The notes under the pieces were generated by a model, which saw only the letters and a program-made list of their open reading frames with translations, did not search any database and was not told where the DNA came from. This document shows positions 1 to 6,658 of a stretch of 9,962 nucleotides of DNA, in pieces; the stretch's first letter is position 1, and every line of letters starts with the position of its first letter. Made by a program: the position numbers and the translations under genes. The stretch covers positions 1 to 9,962 of the forward strand of contig SXSX01000010.1 of the NCBI GenBank assembly GCA_005793295.1. Reading direction: 5' to 3'. Origin of the DNA: Burkholderiales bacterium (lineage in GTDB: Bacteria > Pseudomonadota > Gammaproteobacteria > Burkholderiales > Burkholderiaceae_C).

Positions 1-413
1 CAAGGCGATGGCACTGTTTCGCCATACACGCGCTTTCCTTCTTCGGCATACCAAGCCACATAAGAGGCGGCGTAACTGATTTCAGCCCGCGCTTCGGCCA
101 AGGGCTTGCCCTGTTCGGCGGTCAAGATCACGGCCAAATCTTCTTGGTGTTCGATCATTAAATCGAACCACTTGCGCAATAAATTGCCACGGTGCTCTGC
201 GGTTTCTTCACGCCAGGACCCCCAGGCTTGATCCGCCGCCTCAATGGCGCGTTGTGTTTCTGCTGTGCTCGCATAAGCCACGCGGGCAATCTCGGAACCG
301 TCAGCAGGGTTGATAACAGCACTGGTTTGGCCGCTATCCGCTTCGACCCACTGTCCATCTATCAAGCACTGTGATTTGACGAGGCTGGTGTCTTTTAGAC
401 GTTTAAATGGCAT
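1..413 (-). CDS. gabD: Succinate-semialdehyde dehydrogenase, N-terminal part (runs off left edge)
   Basis: This is the first 137 codons of an NAD(P)+-dependent aldehyde dehydrogenase; the rest lies beyond base 1. The visible part matches the GabD N-terminus as I remember it: an IDGQW segment near residues 18-22, NPADG at 35-39, and the GabD-like AEQGKPLAEA at 99-108 followed by ISYAAS and EEGKRVYG (124-131). The catalytic Glu and Cys lie outside the window. GabD oxidises succinate semialdehyde to succinate in the cytoplasm. It is the last gene seen in the hpa operon, 36 bp after hpaI, whose aldolase product is succinate semialdehyde. This context supports the assignment over other aldehyde dehydrogenases. 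The Shine-Dalgarno is weak (a GGA about 6 nt upstream), so translation may depend on readthrough from hpaI. The 3' end cannot be checked here. Confidence 0.88.
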   Translation of the reverse strand, partial: MPFKRLKDTSLVKSQCLIDGQWVEADSGQTSAVINPADGSEIARVAYASTAETQRAIEAADQAWGSWREETAEHRGNLLRKWFDLMIEHQEDLAVILTAEQGKPLAEARAEISYAASYVAWYAEEGKRVYGETVPSP

Positions 414-449
414 GACGATCCGATTTCAATTCAAAATAAATGGGTTGGC

Positions 450-1268
450 TCAGTAGCCACCCGTTGCGCCGACAGTGCCACCGACTGCGGCTGCCGAAGA
501 AGGGTTTTTAAAGCTCTGCGCCAAGTCTGTTGCGGCCTTGACCAATAAGGAGGTGTCTACCCCCACCGCCACAAAGTTAGCGCCATGCGCAAGGTAGTCG
601 TTGGCAAGTTTTTTGTCGGTCACCAAAATGCCGGCGGCCTTACCTGCTGCGCGCACTTTGGTGATGGCATCAAGGATGACCTTTTGCACTTCTGGATGAG
701 AAGGTTGACCACGAAAGCCCATGGAGGCCGACAAATCCGCAGGGCCAAAAAAGACACCGTCGACTCCATCGGTCTTCGCAATGGCTTCGATGTTTTTCAA
801 CGCCAATGGGGTTTCGGCTTGCACCAGCAAACACATCTGTTCGTTGGCGAAGTTTAAATAATTTTCAACCAGATTCCAGCGTGACGCTCTGGCCAAAGCC
901 GCACCAACACCACGAATGCCGTCTGGCGGATAACGCATGGCCTTGACCAACAGGGCGGCATGCTCAGCGGTGTCCACCATCGGCACCAGCAAAGTTTGTG
1001 CACCCACATCAAGGTATTGCTTGATTAACGCTACATCGCCTTGGACGGGTCGAACGATGGGCGACACTGCATAAGGCGCAAGTGCACGAAGTTGTTCCAG
1101 TATGGAACGCACATCGTTGGGTGCGTGCTCGCCATCCAGCAGCAACCAATCGAACCCACAGCCTGCTAAAGCCTCGGCCACATTGGCATCTGCCAGGCCA
1201 ACCCAGCATCCGATTTGGGTGTGGCCTTGCCGAATTTCAGCTAAAAATTTATTGTGTGTGATTTGCAT
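450..1268 (-). CDS. hpaI: 4-hydroxy-2-oxoheptanedioate aldolase (HpcH/HpaI family, class II)
   Basis: This 272-residue TIM-barrel aldolase cleaves 4-hydroxy-2-oxoheptane-1,7-dioate to pyruvate and succinate semialdehyde, the last ring-derived step of the pathway. The family's catalytic and metal-site residues are visible: His48 in LLLDGEHAPND, Arg73 in PIVRP, Glu152 in VQAETP and Asp178 in FFGPADLS. They sit three residues later than E. coli HpaI His45, Arg70, Glu149 and Asp175, a constant offset that makes the call strong. The glycine-rich motif RYPPDGIRGVG is at 112-122. The C-terminus carries a short Ala/Gly-rich tail (about residues 256-272) that is probably disordered. The start has only a weak Shine-Dalgarno (AAGAA). 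It is separated from hpaH by 118 bp, the largest gap in the operon, and is followed 36 bp later by gabD. Confidence 0.95.
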   Translation of the reverse strand: MQITHNKFLAEIRQGHTQIGCWVGLADANVAEALAGCGFDWLLLDGEHAPNDVRSILEQLRALAPYAVSPIVRPVQGDVALIKQYLDVGAQTLLVPMVDTAEHAALLVKAMRYPPDGIRGVGAALARASRWNLVENYLNFANEQMCLLVQAETPLALKNIEAIAKTDGVDGVFFGPADLSASMGFRGQPSHPEVQKVILDAITKVRAAGKAAGILVTDKKLANDYLAHGANFVAVGVDTSLLVKAATDLAQSFKNPSSAAAVGGTVGATGGY

Positions 1269-1334
1269 TTTGAATTCTTGATGTGCAAACGTGTGCAGTG
1301 TTGTTCGTTTAACTTTTAACCACGATCGACTCGA

Positions 1335-1376
1335 TCAACGGGCCATTGCAGGGTGGAGAATGGGTGTCTCAGTCAT
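1335..1376 (-). other. Gap between hpaH and hpaI with a 13-codon ORF and a dyad
   Basis: The 118-bp gap 1269-1386 is much larger than the other spacings in this operon. On the coding strand it contains a 13-codon ORF (MTETPILHPAMAR) starting 10 nt after the hpaH stop and preceded by a GAGG-type Shine-Dalgarno at 1383-1388 that overlaps that stop. The ORF stop falls inside a 13-bp dyad at 1324-1336 (GATCGA, one base, TCGATC). I see no convincing promoter or intrinsic terminator. The ORF may be a remnant of a gene lost from the operon, a small leader, or chance; the sequence alone does not decide. Confidence 0.25.
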
Positions 1377-1386
1377 TTTTTAGCCC

Positions 1387-2208
1387 TCAAACAAACTTAA
1401 ATTTCAAACAACCAAGCGGACCGTAATCTGCCTCAAACACATCGCCCACTTTGGCAGGAGCAGGTTTGGTAAATGATCCTGCCAGCACAATTTCACCTGC
1501 CGCCAAATGTTCGTCCCACGGCGCAAGCTTGTTTGCCAGCCATGCAATGCCAATGGCGGGGTGGCCTTGCACCCCCGCAGCCAAACCAGTTTCTTCTACT
1601 ACCCCATTTAGACGAAGGATGGCTCCGCACCAAGGTAGATTGGTGGTTTTGGCATCGACCTTGTTAGCTCCCAACACGATGCCGCCATTGGCAGCGTTAT
1701 CACTGATGGTGTCAAACACTTTACGCATTACTTTGGTGTGGCGGTCGAATTGCTCAATGCGTGAATCGATAATTTCAATGGCAGGGGTTACGTACTCAGT
1801 GGCGTCCAACACTTCTTCTAAGGTGACGTTGTGTCCGCGTAGTTCTTTTTTCAGGATGAACGCGAGTTCTACCTCCACACGCGGTGCGATGAACTTAGTG
1901 AACGGAATATTTAGCACCTCCCCTGGGCTACAGGTGAAGAGCATGTCGTCCAATAAGGTGCCGTAATCGGGCTCATCAATTTGACTGGACTGCTGCATCG
2001 CACGACTGGTCAAGCCAATTTTGTGACCTATGACAGTGCGATTTTCTGAAAGTTTTAAAGCCATCCACGCGCGGTTGATACGGTAGCCGTCTTCGATGGT
2101 CATGCCAGGAAAACGTTTAGAGAAATGTTCGACTTGCGTACGTGTTTTCTCTGCCGTGTTGAGCTCAACAGCCAAGACTTGGATTTGTTCTTCGGTGAAT
2201 ACTGACAT
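1387..2208 (-). CDS. hpaH: 2-oxo-hept-4-ene-1,7-dioate hydratase
   Basis: This 273-residue hydratase of the FAH-fold hydratase/decarboxylase family adds water to 2-oxohept-4-ene-1,7-dioate to give 4-hydroxy-2-oxoheptanedioate, the HpaI substrate. Family motifs run in order: GHKIGLTSRAM (61-71), EPDYGTLLDDM (79-89), PRVEVELAF (109-117), AIEIID (143-148) and KVFDTISDNAANGG. Putative Mg2+ ligands are Glu112, Glu114 and Glu145, each six residues beyond the E. coli HpaH (HpcG) ligands as I recall them (106, 108, 139). The length is close to the E. coli protein (267 aa). The start lies 2 bp after the hpaF stop and has no clear Shine-Dalgarno, so translational coupling to hpaF is likely. The catechol-pathway hydratase (DmpE type) is related, but the neighbours fix the substrate. 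Confidence 0.95.
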   Translation of the reverse strand: MSVFTEEQIQVLAVELNTAEKTRTQVEHFSKRFPGMTIEDGYRINRAWMALKLSENRTVIGHKIGLTSRAMQQSSQIDEPDYGTLLDDMLFTCSPGEVLNIPFTKFIAPRVEVELAFILKKELRGHNVTLEEVLDATEYVTPAIEIIDSRIEQFDRHTKVMRKVFDTISDNAANGGIVLGANKVDAKTTNLPWCGAILRLNGVVEETGLAAGVQGHPAIGIAWLANKLAPWDEHLAAGEIVLAGSFTKPAPAKVGDVFEADYGPLGCLKFKFV

Positions 2209-2210
2209 GC

Positions 2211-2642
2211 TTATGCTTTGTTAAAGAGTGGATGGAGGCTGCTGTGCTTGGCATCAAACACTTCTTGTCCAACATCAATTTGCAAGGTCACACCCATGTG
2301 TTTGGTGGCCATGAGTGGTGCGAAAAATGTTTTAGCCACACCGAGCAAGGTTTCACCTGCCAGCTTGTGTGTCGCCTCTGTGCGACCTCGACCCATGCGC
2401 AAATTCAGGTACACAAAGGCATATTCACCATCGCCGCCTGCAGCAATACCTGCCGCGCCGTCATCGGCCACTGCGTAGTGAGGCGCGGGGTAAGCCAGAA
2501 CGCGCGTACCCCCCGTGGGAAACACTTGGTTGCCAAATTCATCTTTGACGGTGAGCATGGCGTTGGCGAGTTGTCGACACAACGTTTTCATCTCAACCGC
2601 TTGGTCGAGTTGGCCGGTATAGAGAATGACGAGATGCGGCAT
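2211..2642 (-). CDS. hpaF: 5-carboxymethyl-2-hydroxymuconate delta-isomerase
   Basis: This 143-residue tautomerase-superfamily enzyme isomerises 5-carboxymethyl-2-hydroxymuconate (CHM) to its 2-oxo form. Pro2 directly follows the initiator Met; after Met removal it becomes the N-terminal catalytic proline of CHMI. Arg47 (FPTGGTR) and Arg87 (MGRGRT) align with the two conserved arginines of E. coli CHMI. The shared segment GEYAFVYLNLRMGRGR (72-87) and the ending SSLHPLFNKA confirm the family. It is about 17 residues longer than the 126-residue E. coli enzyme, mainly because of an Ala/Gly/Asp-rich insertion around 57-72 before the YAFV strand. It lies 3 bp after hpaD and 2 bp before hpaH, the tightest part of the operon, and has no obvious Shine-Dalgarno, which suggests coupled translation. 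Confidence 0.93.
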   Translation of the reverse strand: MPHLVILYTGQLDQAVEMKTLCRQLANAMLTVKDEFGNQVFPTGGTRVLAYPAPHYAVADDGAAGIAAGGDGEYAFVYLNLRMGRGRTEATHKLAGETLLGVAKTFFAPLMATKHMGVTLQIDVGQEVFDAKHSSLHPLFNKA

Positions 2643-2645
2643 GGC

Positions 2646-3569
2646 TTACAACCGAGTGGCGACTTTGTAGCTCTGTGCTTGACTGGCCACAGCAGCAGGA
2701 ATGTGTTGAGCGTCTTGCGGGGTAACCTCAAAAACAGCGTTGAGTTGACCTGTGCCAGAAGCACCAAAGTAAGGCGTCACAATGTCTACGGCACCCTGAT
2801 AACCACTCCAGCCCAGTGAACCGAGCAACATGGCTGTGTCGTGCATAAAACCTTCGCCATGGCCTTTGGCCGCATATTCAGGAAGCATTTCACAAAAGTC
2901 TGCCCATTCGCGCTTGTGCCACATGTCCAGCACATGCTTGTCCAAGTGTTCGAGGAACGGGCTCCAAACTCTTAAAGCAAACTCAGGCGCCAAACCGTTT
3001 TGCGCAAACCGGTGTGAGAGTGAACCACTGGCCAAGAAGGCCACAGTGCCGTCGTAGTGTTTTTCCACCGCTTCGCGCATAGCCCATCCCAAACGTGCAC
3101 TGTCGTTCAGGTAATGCGAGGTACACAGGGCCGAGACCGAAATCACTTTGAAGTGTTGGTCTTCATTCATGTAGCGCAACGGTACCAAGGTGCCGTATTC
3201 AGGCTGCAGTGTGGTGGAATCGTGAGCCAATGTCTCTACGCCGTAAGCATTGCAAGCTTTGGCCAAAATATGGCCAAGATCTGGATTGCCCGCAGACTCA
3301 TACGCCATGTTGCTGATGAAGTGTGGCAACTCATTGCTGGTGAAAGAACCTTTGAAATGCGCACCGCAGTTGATGTGGTAATTGGCATTGACCAGCCAAT
3401 GGGTGTCAAACACCACCAAGGTATCCACCCCCAACGCACGGCAACGCCGACTGATTTCTTTGTGTCCATCAATGGCGTCTTGGCGTGTGCCAAAGCGAGG
3501 CCCCGGCAATTCACTCAAGTACATGCTGGGCACGTGGGTAATTTTTGCGGCGAGTGCGAGTTTTCCCAT
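2646..3569 (-). CDS. hpaD: 3,4-dihydroxyphenylacetate 2,3-dioxygenase (extradiol, LigB class)
   Basis: HpaD opens the homoprotocatechuate ring by Fe(II)-dependent extradiol cleavage, giving 5-carboxymethyl-2-hydroxymuconate semialdehyde. The protein has 307 residues. It begins MGKLALAAKITHVPS, nearly identical to E. coli HpcB/HpaD. Likely iron ligands for this class III fold are His12 (KITHVP), His57 (FDTHWLV) and Glu239 (HGEGFMHD). Other conserved segments are the substrate-pocket region SNELPHF (78-84), EYGTLVP (124-130) and GSLSHR (182-187, with His186). The frame is open 16 codons further upstream, but the start at 3569 is clear: it has an AAGGAG Shine-Dalgarno 6 nt upstream and matches the family N-terminus. 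It follows hpaE after 35 bp. Confidence 0.96.
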   Translation of the reverse strand: MGKLALAAKITHVPSMYLSELPGPRFGTRQDAIDGHKEISRRCRALGVDTLVVFDTHWLVNANYHINCGAHFKGSFTSNELPHFISNMAYESAGNPDLGHILAKACNAYGVETLAHDSTTLQPEYGTLVPLRYMNEDQHFKVISVSALCTSHYLNDSARLGWAMREAVEKHYDGTVAFLASGSLSHRFAQNGLAPEFALRVWSPFLEHLDKHVLDMWHKREWADFCEMLPEYAAKGHGEGFMHDTAMLLGSLGWSGYQGAVDIVTPYFGASGTGQLNAVFEVTPQDAQHIPAAVASQAQSYKVATRL

Positions 3570-3575
3570 CTGTAT

Positions 3576-3581
3576 CTCCTT
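3576..3581 (-). promoter_or_regulatory. Shine-Dalgarno of hpaD
   Basis: AAGGAG on the minus strand, 6 nt before the ATG at 3569. It settles the hpaD start in favour of the family-consistent MGKLALAA N-terminus over the longer open frame that reaches 3617. Confidence 0.85.
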
Positions 3582-3604
3582 GATTTTGCGTTGGATGTTG
3601 AGGC

Positions 3605-5062
3605 TTACGCACCCCAATGTGGGATGTGGTGTGAGCCCATAGAGACCGCAATGTTTTTAGGCTCAAGGAAAACTTCGTAACTCCAAGTGCCCCCTTCACG
3701 CCCCGTCCCGCTGGCTTTGGTGCCGCCAAACGGCTGACGTAAATCACGCACATTTTGGCTATTCACAAAACACATGCCAGCCTCAATGGCTGCCGCAACG
3801 CGGTGCGCCTTGCCAATGTTTTCAGTCCACACATAGCTCGACAAACCGTATTCAATGTCGTTGGCTTGGCGAATGGCATCGGCTTCGTCGGTGAAGGGGA
3901 TCAAGCAAGCCACAGGGCCAAAAATTTCTTCTTGTGCAATGCGCATGCGGTTGTCCACATCGACGAACACCGTTGGACGGACGAAGTTGCCTTTGTGCAA
4001 ATGGGCAGGCAAGTCTGGCGCATCTAAGCCGCCACAAACAACAGAAGCACCTTCTTTCGTACCTAACTCAATGTAGCTGCGCACCTTGGCCAAATGAGCT
4101 TGGCTGATCATGGGGCCGATGATGGTTTTCTCATCCAAGGGGTCGCCCACCACAATGCGTTTGGCACGTTCGGTGAACTTAGCCGCGAAATCGGCGTAGA
4201 TGCTTTTTTGTATCAAGATACGACTGCCGGCTGTGCAGCGTTCGCCGTTGTTGCTGAAGATCATGAACACCGCCGCATCCAAAGCGCGGTCTAAATCGGC
4301 GTCTTCAAAAACGACAAAGGGAGATTTCCCTCCAAGCTCCATGCTGAACTTCTTCAGGCCTGCCGCTTGAAAAATGCGGTTGCCTGTCATGGTCGATCCT
4401 GTGAACGAAATTGCACGCACATCAGGGTGTGCACACAAAGGCTCACCGGCTTCTTTGCCGTAACCGTGCACGATGTTCAACACGCCAGCAGGCACACCCG
4501 CTTCTAACGCCAACTCACCCAACCGTGCGGCGGTCATGGGTGAGAGCTCACTCATTTTCAAAACGGCAGTGTTACCAAACGCGAGACAAGGCGCCACCTT
4601 CCATGTGGAAGTCATGAACGGCACGTTCCACGGCGAAATTAAGGCGCACACGCCCACGGGGTGGAACAAGGTGTAGTTCAAATGCGTGGGGGTGGGGTAG
4701 GTGTAACCATCAACGCGCGTACACATTTCTGCAAAGTAGTTGAAGTTATCTGCAGCACGCGGCACCAACTGCTTGCCTGTTTGGCTAATGGCTTGGCCCG
4801 TGTCTTTGGTTTCGGTTTGCGCTATCTCTGGCACATGCTTGGCGATCAAGTCACCCAAACTGCGCATGATCTTGGCGCGCTCAGTCGCTGGACGCCCGGC
4901 CCATGCAGGAAATGCATCTTTAGCGGCTTGCACGGCAGCATGGACCTCGATGGCTGTGCCACTGGCGACCTCGGCCAAGACGTCTTGTGTGGCCGGGTTG
5001 ACGGCCTCAAAGTACTGCTGAGCTGCAACGGACTTCCCGTTGATCAGATGGTCGATCCGCAT
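3605..5062 (-). CDS. hpaE: 5-carboxymethyl-2-hydroxymuconate-semialdehyde dehydrogenase
   Basis: This 485-residue NAD+-dependent aldehyde dehydrogenase oxidises CHM semialdehyde, the ring-cleavage product, to CHM. The ALDH signatures appear in order: SPWNVPF (143-149) with Asn146, Lys169 in VLKMSE, the nucleotide-binding FTGSTMTG (220-227), Glu242 in MELGGKSP, and the catalytic Cys276 in NNGERCTAGSR. The N-terminal INGK and C-terminal QNVRDLRQPFGGTKASGTGREGG-type region and the HPIPKWG-like end (HHIPHWGA) match E. coli HpaE. The chosen ATG at 5062 has AAGGAG 5 nt upstream; an in-frame TTG 18 bp further up lies before that site and is unlikely to be used. It sits 32 bp after hpaG2 and 35 bp before hpaD. 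Confidence 0.96.
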   Translation of the reverse strand: MRIDHLINGKSVAAQQYFEAVNPATQDVLAEVASGTAIEVHAAVQAAKDAFPAWAGRPATERAKIMRSLGDLIAKHVPEIAQTETKDTGQAISQTGKQLVPRAADNFNYFAEMCTRVDGYTYPTPTHLNYTLFHPVGVCALISPWNVPFMTSTWKVAPCLAFGNTAVLKMSELSPMTAARLGELALEAGVPAGVLNIVHGYGKEAGEPLCAHPDVRAISFTGSTMTGNRIFQAAGLKKFSMELGGKSPFVVFEDADLDRALDAAVFMIFSNNGERCTAGSRILIQKSIYADFAAKFTERAKRIVVGDPLDEKTIIGPMISQAHLAKVRSYIELGTKEGASVVCGGLDAPDLPAHLHKGNFVRPTVFVDVDNRMRIAQEEIFGPVACLIPFTDEADAIRQANDIEYGLSSYVWTENIGKAHRVAAAIEAGMCFVNSQNVRDLRQPFGGTKASGTGREGGTWSYEVFLEPKNIAVSMGSHHIPHWGA

Positions 5063-5067
5063 AGGCT

Positions 5068-5073
5068 CTCCTT
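5068..5073 (-). promoter_or_regulatory. Shine-Dalgarno of hpaE
   Basis: AAGGAG on the minus strand, 5 nt before the ATG at 5062. It decides against the upstream TTG at 5080, which would place this site inside the coding sequence. Confidence 0.8.
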
Positions 5074-5094
5074 CATTCAAATGTTCAAAATAAT

Positions 5095-5862
5095 TTAACG
5101 ACCGAAAGTGGCATCACTCACGATAGTGTTGACAAGTCGACCAATGCCGTCAATCTCTGTGACGACTTCATCTCCGACGTTGACGTTGACAACGCCGTCT
5201 GGCGTCCCCGTCAAAATCACATCACCCGGATTGAGCGTCATAAACCCGCTCAAATACTCAATCAGCGTCGGAATATCCGAAATCAAGTCGCGCGTGTTGC
5301 CTTGCTGAGTCACCACGCCATTGACTAAGGTTCTCAATTGCAAGGCATGCGGATCGGGGACATCGGATGCGTCTACCAACCAAGGGCCCAACACCGTGCC
5401 GCCATCGCGGTTTTTCACGCGCAAATTGGGTCTGTAATAGTTTTCTAAATAGTCACGAATCGCATAGTCATTGCCCACCGTGTAGCCTGCAACACATTGC
5501 ATCGCGTCTTCGCGCTTAACATTTTTCACCGTGCGCCCAATTACCACCGCCAATTCGCACTCGTAGTGCATGAAAGCAACACCTTCAGGACGACGGGTTT
5601 GCGCACGATGACCAATCAACGAGCTGCGCCCTTTGAGAAAGGCCAAGGGTTCATCCTTGGCTGTGACCGTCAATTCTTTGGACAATTCTTTTACATGGTC
5701 CGCATAGTTCAAGCCCAAAGCGATGATGGTGCCCACATCAAAAGGGGGCAACCAAACAACCGCATCTTCAGCCACAACTCGGCCATCGGCCAGCTTCAAA
5801 CCTGCGGGATGCGCGTAGGCCGCATGAATGGCACCACCATAAGCTACTTTTGCGCGCTTCAT
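5095..5862 (-). CDS. hpaG2: 5-oxopent-3-ene-1,2,5-tricarboxylate decarboxylase / HHDD isomerase, C-terminal-type subunit
   Basis: This 255-residue FAH-fold protein corresponds to the C-terminal half of E. coli HpaG (HpcE), which decarboxylates and then isomerises the product of HpaF. Family segments are ALGLNYADHVKE (48-59), FMHYECELAVVIG (97-109), VAGYTVGNDYAIRDY, NYYRPNLRVKNRDGG and FMTLNPGDVILTGTPDG. Likely metal ligands Glu101, Glu103 and Asp132 are all present, so this looks like the catalytic metal-binding subunit. The frame is open to 5928, but the ATG at 5862 is preferred: it carries a GGAGGT Shine-Dalgarno 6 nt upstream and starts with the typical MKRAKVAYGG. Its ATG overlaps the hpaG1 TGA (ATGA), which implies translational coupling. 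hpaE follows after 32 bp. Confidence 0.94.
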   Translation of the reverse strand: MKRAKVAYGGAIHAAYAHPAGLKLADGRVVAEDAVVWLPPFDVGTIIALGLNYADHVKELSKELTVTAKDEPLAFLKGRSSLIGHRAQTRRPEGVAFMHYECELAVVIGRTVKNVKREDAMQCVAGYTVGNDYAIRDYLENYYRPNLRVKNRDGGTVLGPWLVDASDVPDPHALQLRTLVNGVVTQQGNTRDLISDIPTLIEYLSGFMTLNPGDVILTGTPDGVVNVNVGDEVVTEIDGIGRLVNTIVSDATFGR

Positions 5863-6524
5863 ACCAATACCTCCGAAACCAACGTGTTTTCCAATTGGCC
5901 AACGCCCGCGACCGTGATGGTCACGCACTGTCCTGCATACGCGAGTGGGCTATTCGCAGACACGCCAATACTGAGGATGTCACCCGGATGCAATGTCATG
6001 AACTCCGTGACATCGACCAATAACTGAGCAATCGATCGAACACGCCCAGCCGTTTCGGTTTGTTGCACCACCACGCCATCAATCGCCACCGTCACTGCAA
6101 GTGCATCGGGGTTGACAACGGTCTCTCGTGGAACAAATGCACCCATCGGGCAAAAACCATCTCGGCATTTGTAACGCATGGAGGGTCTATAAAACGACGC
6201 ATGCGGCACACTGATATCGTTCAAAACCACATAGCCTGCGACAGAGTCCATCGCATCCGCAACACTCACATTGGATGCGGTACGCCCAATGACCACACCC
6301 AAAGTCGCGCCCATTTGAAGTTCATGAACATCCGATGGCACCACAACGGAGTCACCACTTTGGGCCCAAGTGTTGCGTGGTTTGATATACAAAATCGGTG
6401 CCTTAGGCGGCGCTTTGTAAGGCGCTGCGTTGACTTGACCATCCAAAGCGTTCAAGGCTTCGCGATGGTTCAACAACGTACCGTAAACAGTGCCACCAAA
6501 GGGGGCTTGAGAAATGTTCAACAT
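5859..6524 (-). CDS. hpaG1: HpaG N-terminal-type subunit (FAH fold, OPET decarboxylase/HHDD isomerase partner)
   Basis: This protein corresponds to the N-terminal half of E. coli HpaG. Shared segments include GTVYGTLLNHR (11-21), PYKAPPKAPILYIKPRNT (35-52), SFYRP, KCRDGFCPMG and EFMTLHPGDILSIG. At the two positions where HpaG2 has metal-binding Glu101 and Glu103, this protein has Gly72 and Thr74 (QMGATLGVVIG), as in the E. coli N-terminal domain; Asp103 is kept. It is therefore probably a structural or accessory half that works with HpaG2. It is the first gene of the operon. I chose the ATG at 6524 (221 aa); an in-frame ATG at 6548 adds eight residues but lies only 5 nt from a putative operator and about 12 nt from the predicted transcription start. 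Neither has a strong Shine-Dalgarno. Confidence 0.88.
   Translation of the reverse strand: MLNISQAPFGGTVYGTLLNHREALNALDGQVNAAPYKAPPKAPILYIKPRNTWAQSGDSVVVPSDVHELQMGATLGVVIGRTASNVSVADAMDSVAGYVVLNDISVPHASFYRPSMRYKCRDGFCPMGAFVPRETVVNPDALAVTVAIDGVVVQQTETAGRVRSIAQLLVDVTEFMTLHPGDILSIGVSANSPLAYAGQCVTITVAGVGQLENTLVSEVLV
5869..5874 (-). promoter_or_regulatory. Shine-Dalgarno of hpaG2 inside the hpaG1 coding end
   Basis: GGAGGT on the minus strand lies in the last codons of hpaG1 and 6 nt before the hpaG2 ATG at 5862. Together with the ATGA stop/start overlap it indicates coupled, roughly matched production of the two HpaG halves. Confidence 0.85.
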
Positions 6525-6552
6525 AGTTAAATCTTTGAAATCAAGCATTTCG

Positions 6553-6564
6553 CTAATATGTTAG
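6553..6564. promoter_or_regulatory. Putative HpaR operator, proximal site
   Basis: CTAATATGTTAG is an imperfect 12-bp palindrome with one mismatched pair (position 5 against 8). It covers roughly -5 to +8 relative to the predicted hpa operon transcription start. Its architecture, including the position of the mismatch, is the same as the site at 6580-6591. MarR-family proteins such as HpaR bind AT-rich dyads of this kind. The assignment to HpaR is inferred from position. Confidence 0.55.
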
Positions 6565-6566
6565 TG

Positions 6567-6595
6567 ACTTTAACACTCGCTTATTAGTAAGTCAA
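6567..6595 (-). promoter_or_regulatory. Sigma70-type promoter of the hpa operon
   Basis: Read on the minus strand, a -35 box TTGACT (6590-6595, 5 of 6 consensus) is followed by a 17-bp spacer and a -10 box TAAAGT (6567-6572, 4 of 6). Transcription would start near 6560, leaving a leader of about 36 nt to the ATG at 6524. It is overlaid by two palindromes, one inside the spacer and touching the -35 box and one at the start point, the arrangement expected for repression by the divergently encoded HpaR. Confidence 0.65.
6580..6591. promoter_or_regulatory. Putative HpaR operator, distal site
   Basis: CTTATTAGTAAG is a second imperfect 12-bp palindrome built like the one at 6553-6564. The two lie in a longer partly matching direct repeat beginning CGCT (6551 and 6578), with centres 27 bp apart. 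This site fills much of the promoter spacer and overlaps the -35 box by 2 bp, so a bound dimer should block RNA polymerase. The binding protein is inferred. Confidence 0.55.
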
Positions 6596-6658
6596 TGAAT
6601 CTTAGATGGACTTTTATGGGTGTTATCCCTACACTTAACTCAACCAAAATACGCTGAC

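Noticed and set aside
1451..1966. 171-codon plus-strand frame opposite hpaH
   Set aside because: It is antisense to a well-supported enzyme gene, has a Ser/Pro/Thr-rich composition with no recognisable motif, and no Shine-Dalgarno stands out.
2232..2819. 195-codon plus-strand frame opposite hpaF and hpaD
   Set aside because: It spans two real genes on the other strand, shows no domain motif and is explained by codon bias of the antisense strand.
3570..3617. N-terminal extension of hpaD to a start at 3617
   Set aside because: The added 16 residues lie upstream of an AAGGAG site and do not match the family N-terminus, which begins MGKLALAA at 3569.
3057..3680. 207-codon plus-strand frame opposite hpaD
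   Set aside because: It is the antisense of a conserved dioxygenase gene and runs across the hpaD/hpaE junction; no protein family is recognisable.
5863..5928. N-terminal extension of hpaG2 to a start at 5928
   Set aside because: The extra 22 residues (rich in Arg, Gly and His) are hpaG1 coding sequence read in another frame. The ATG at 5862 has a GGAGGT site and the family-like start.
5497..6027. 176-codon plus-strand frame across the hpaG1/hpaG2 junction
   Set aside because: It is the shadow of two conserved genes; its sequence is unlike any family I recognise.
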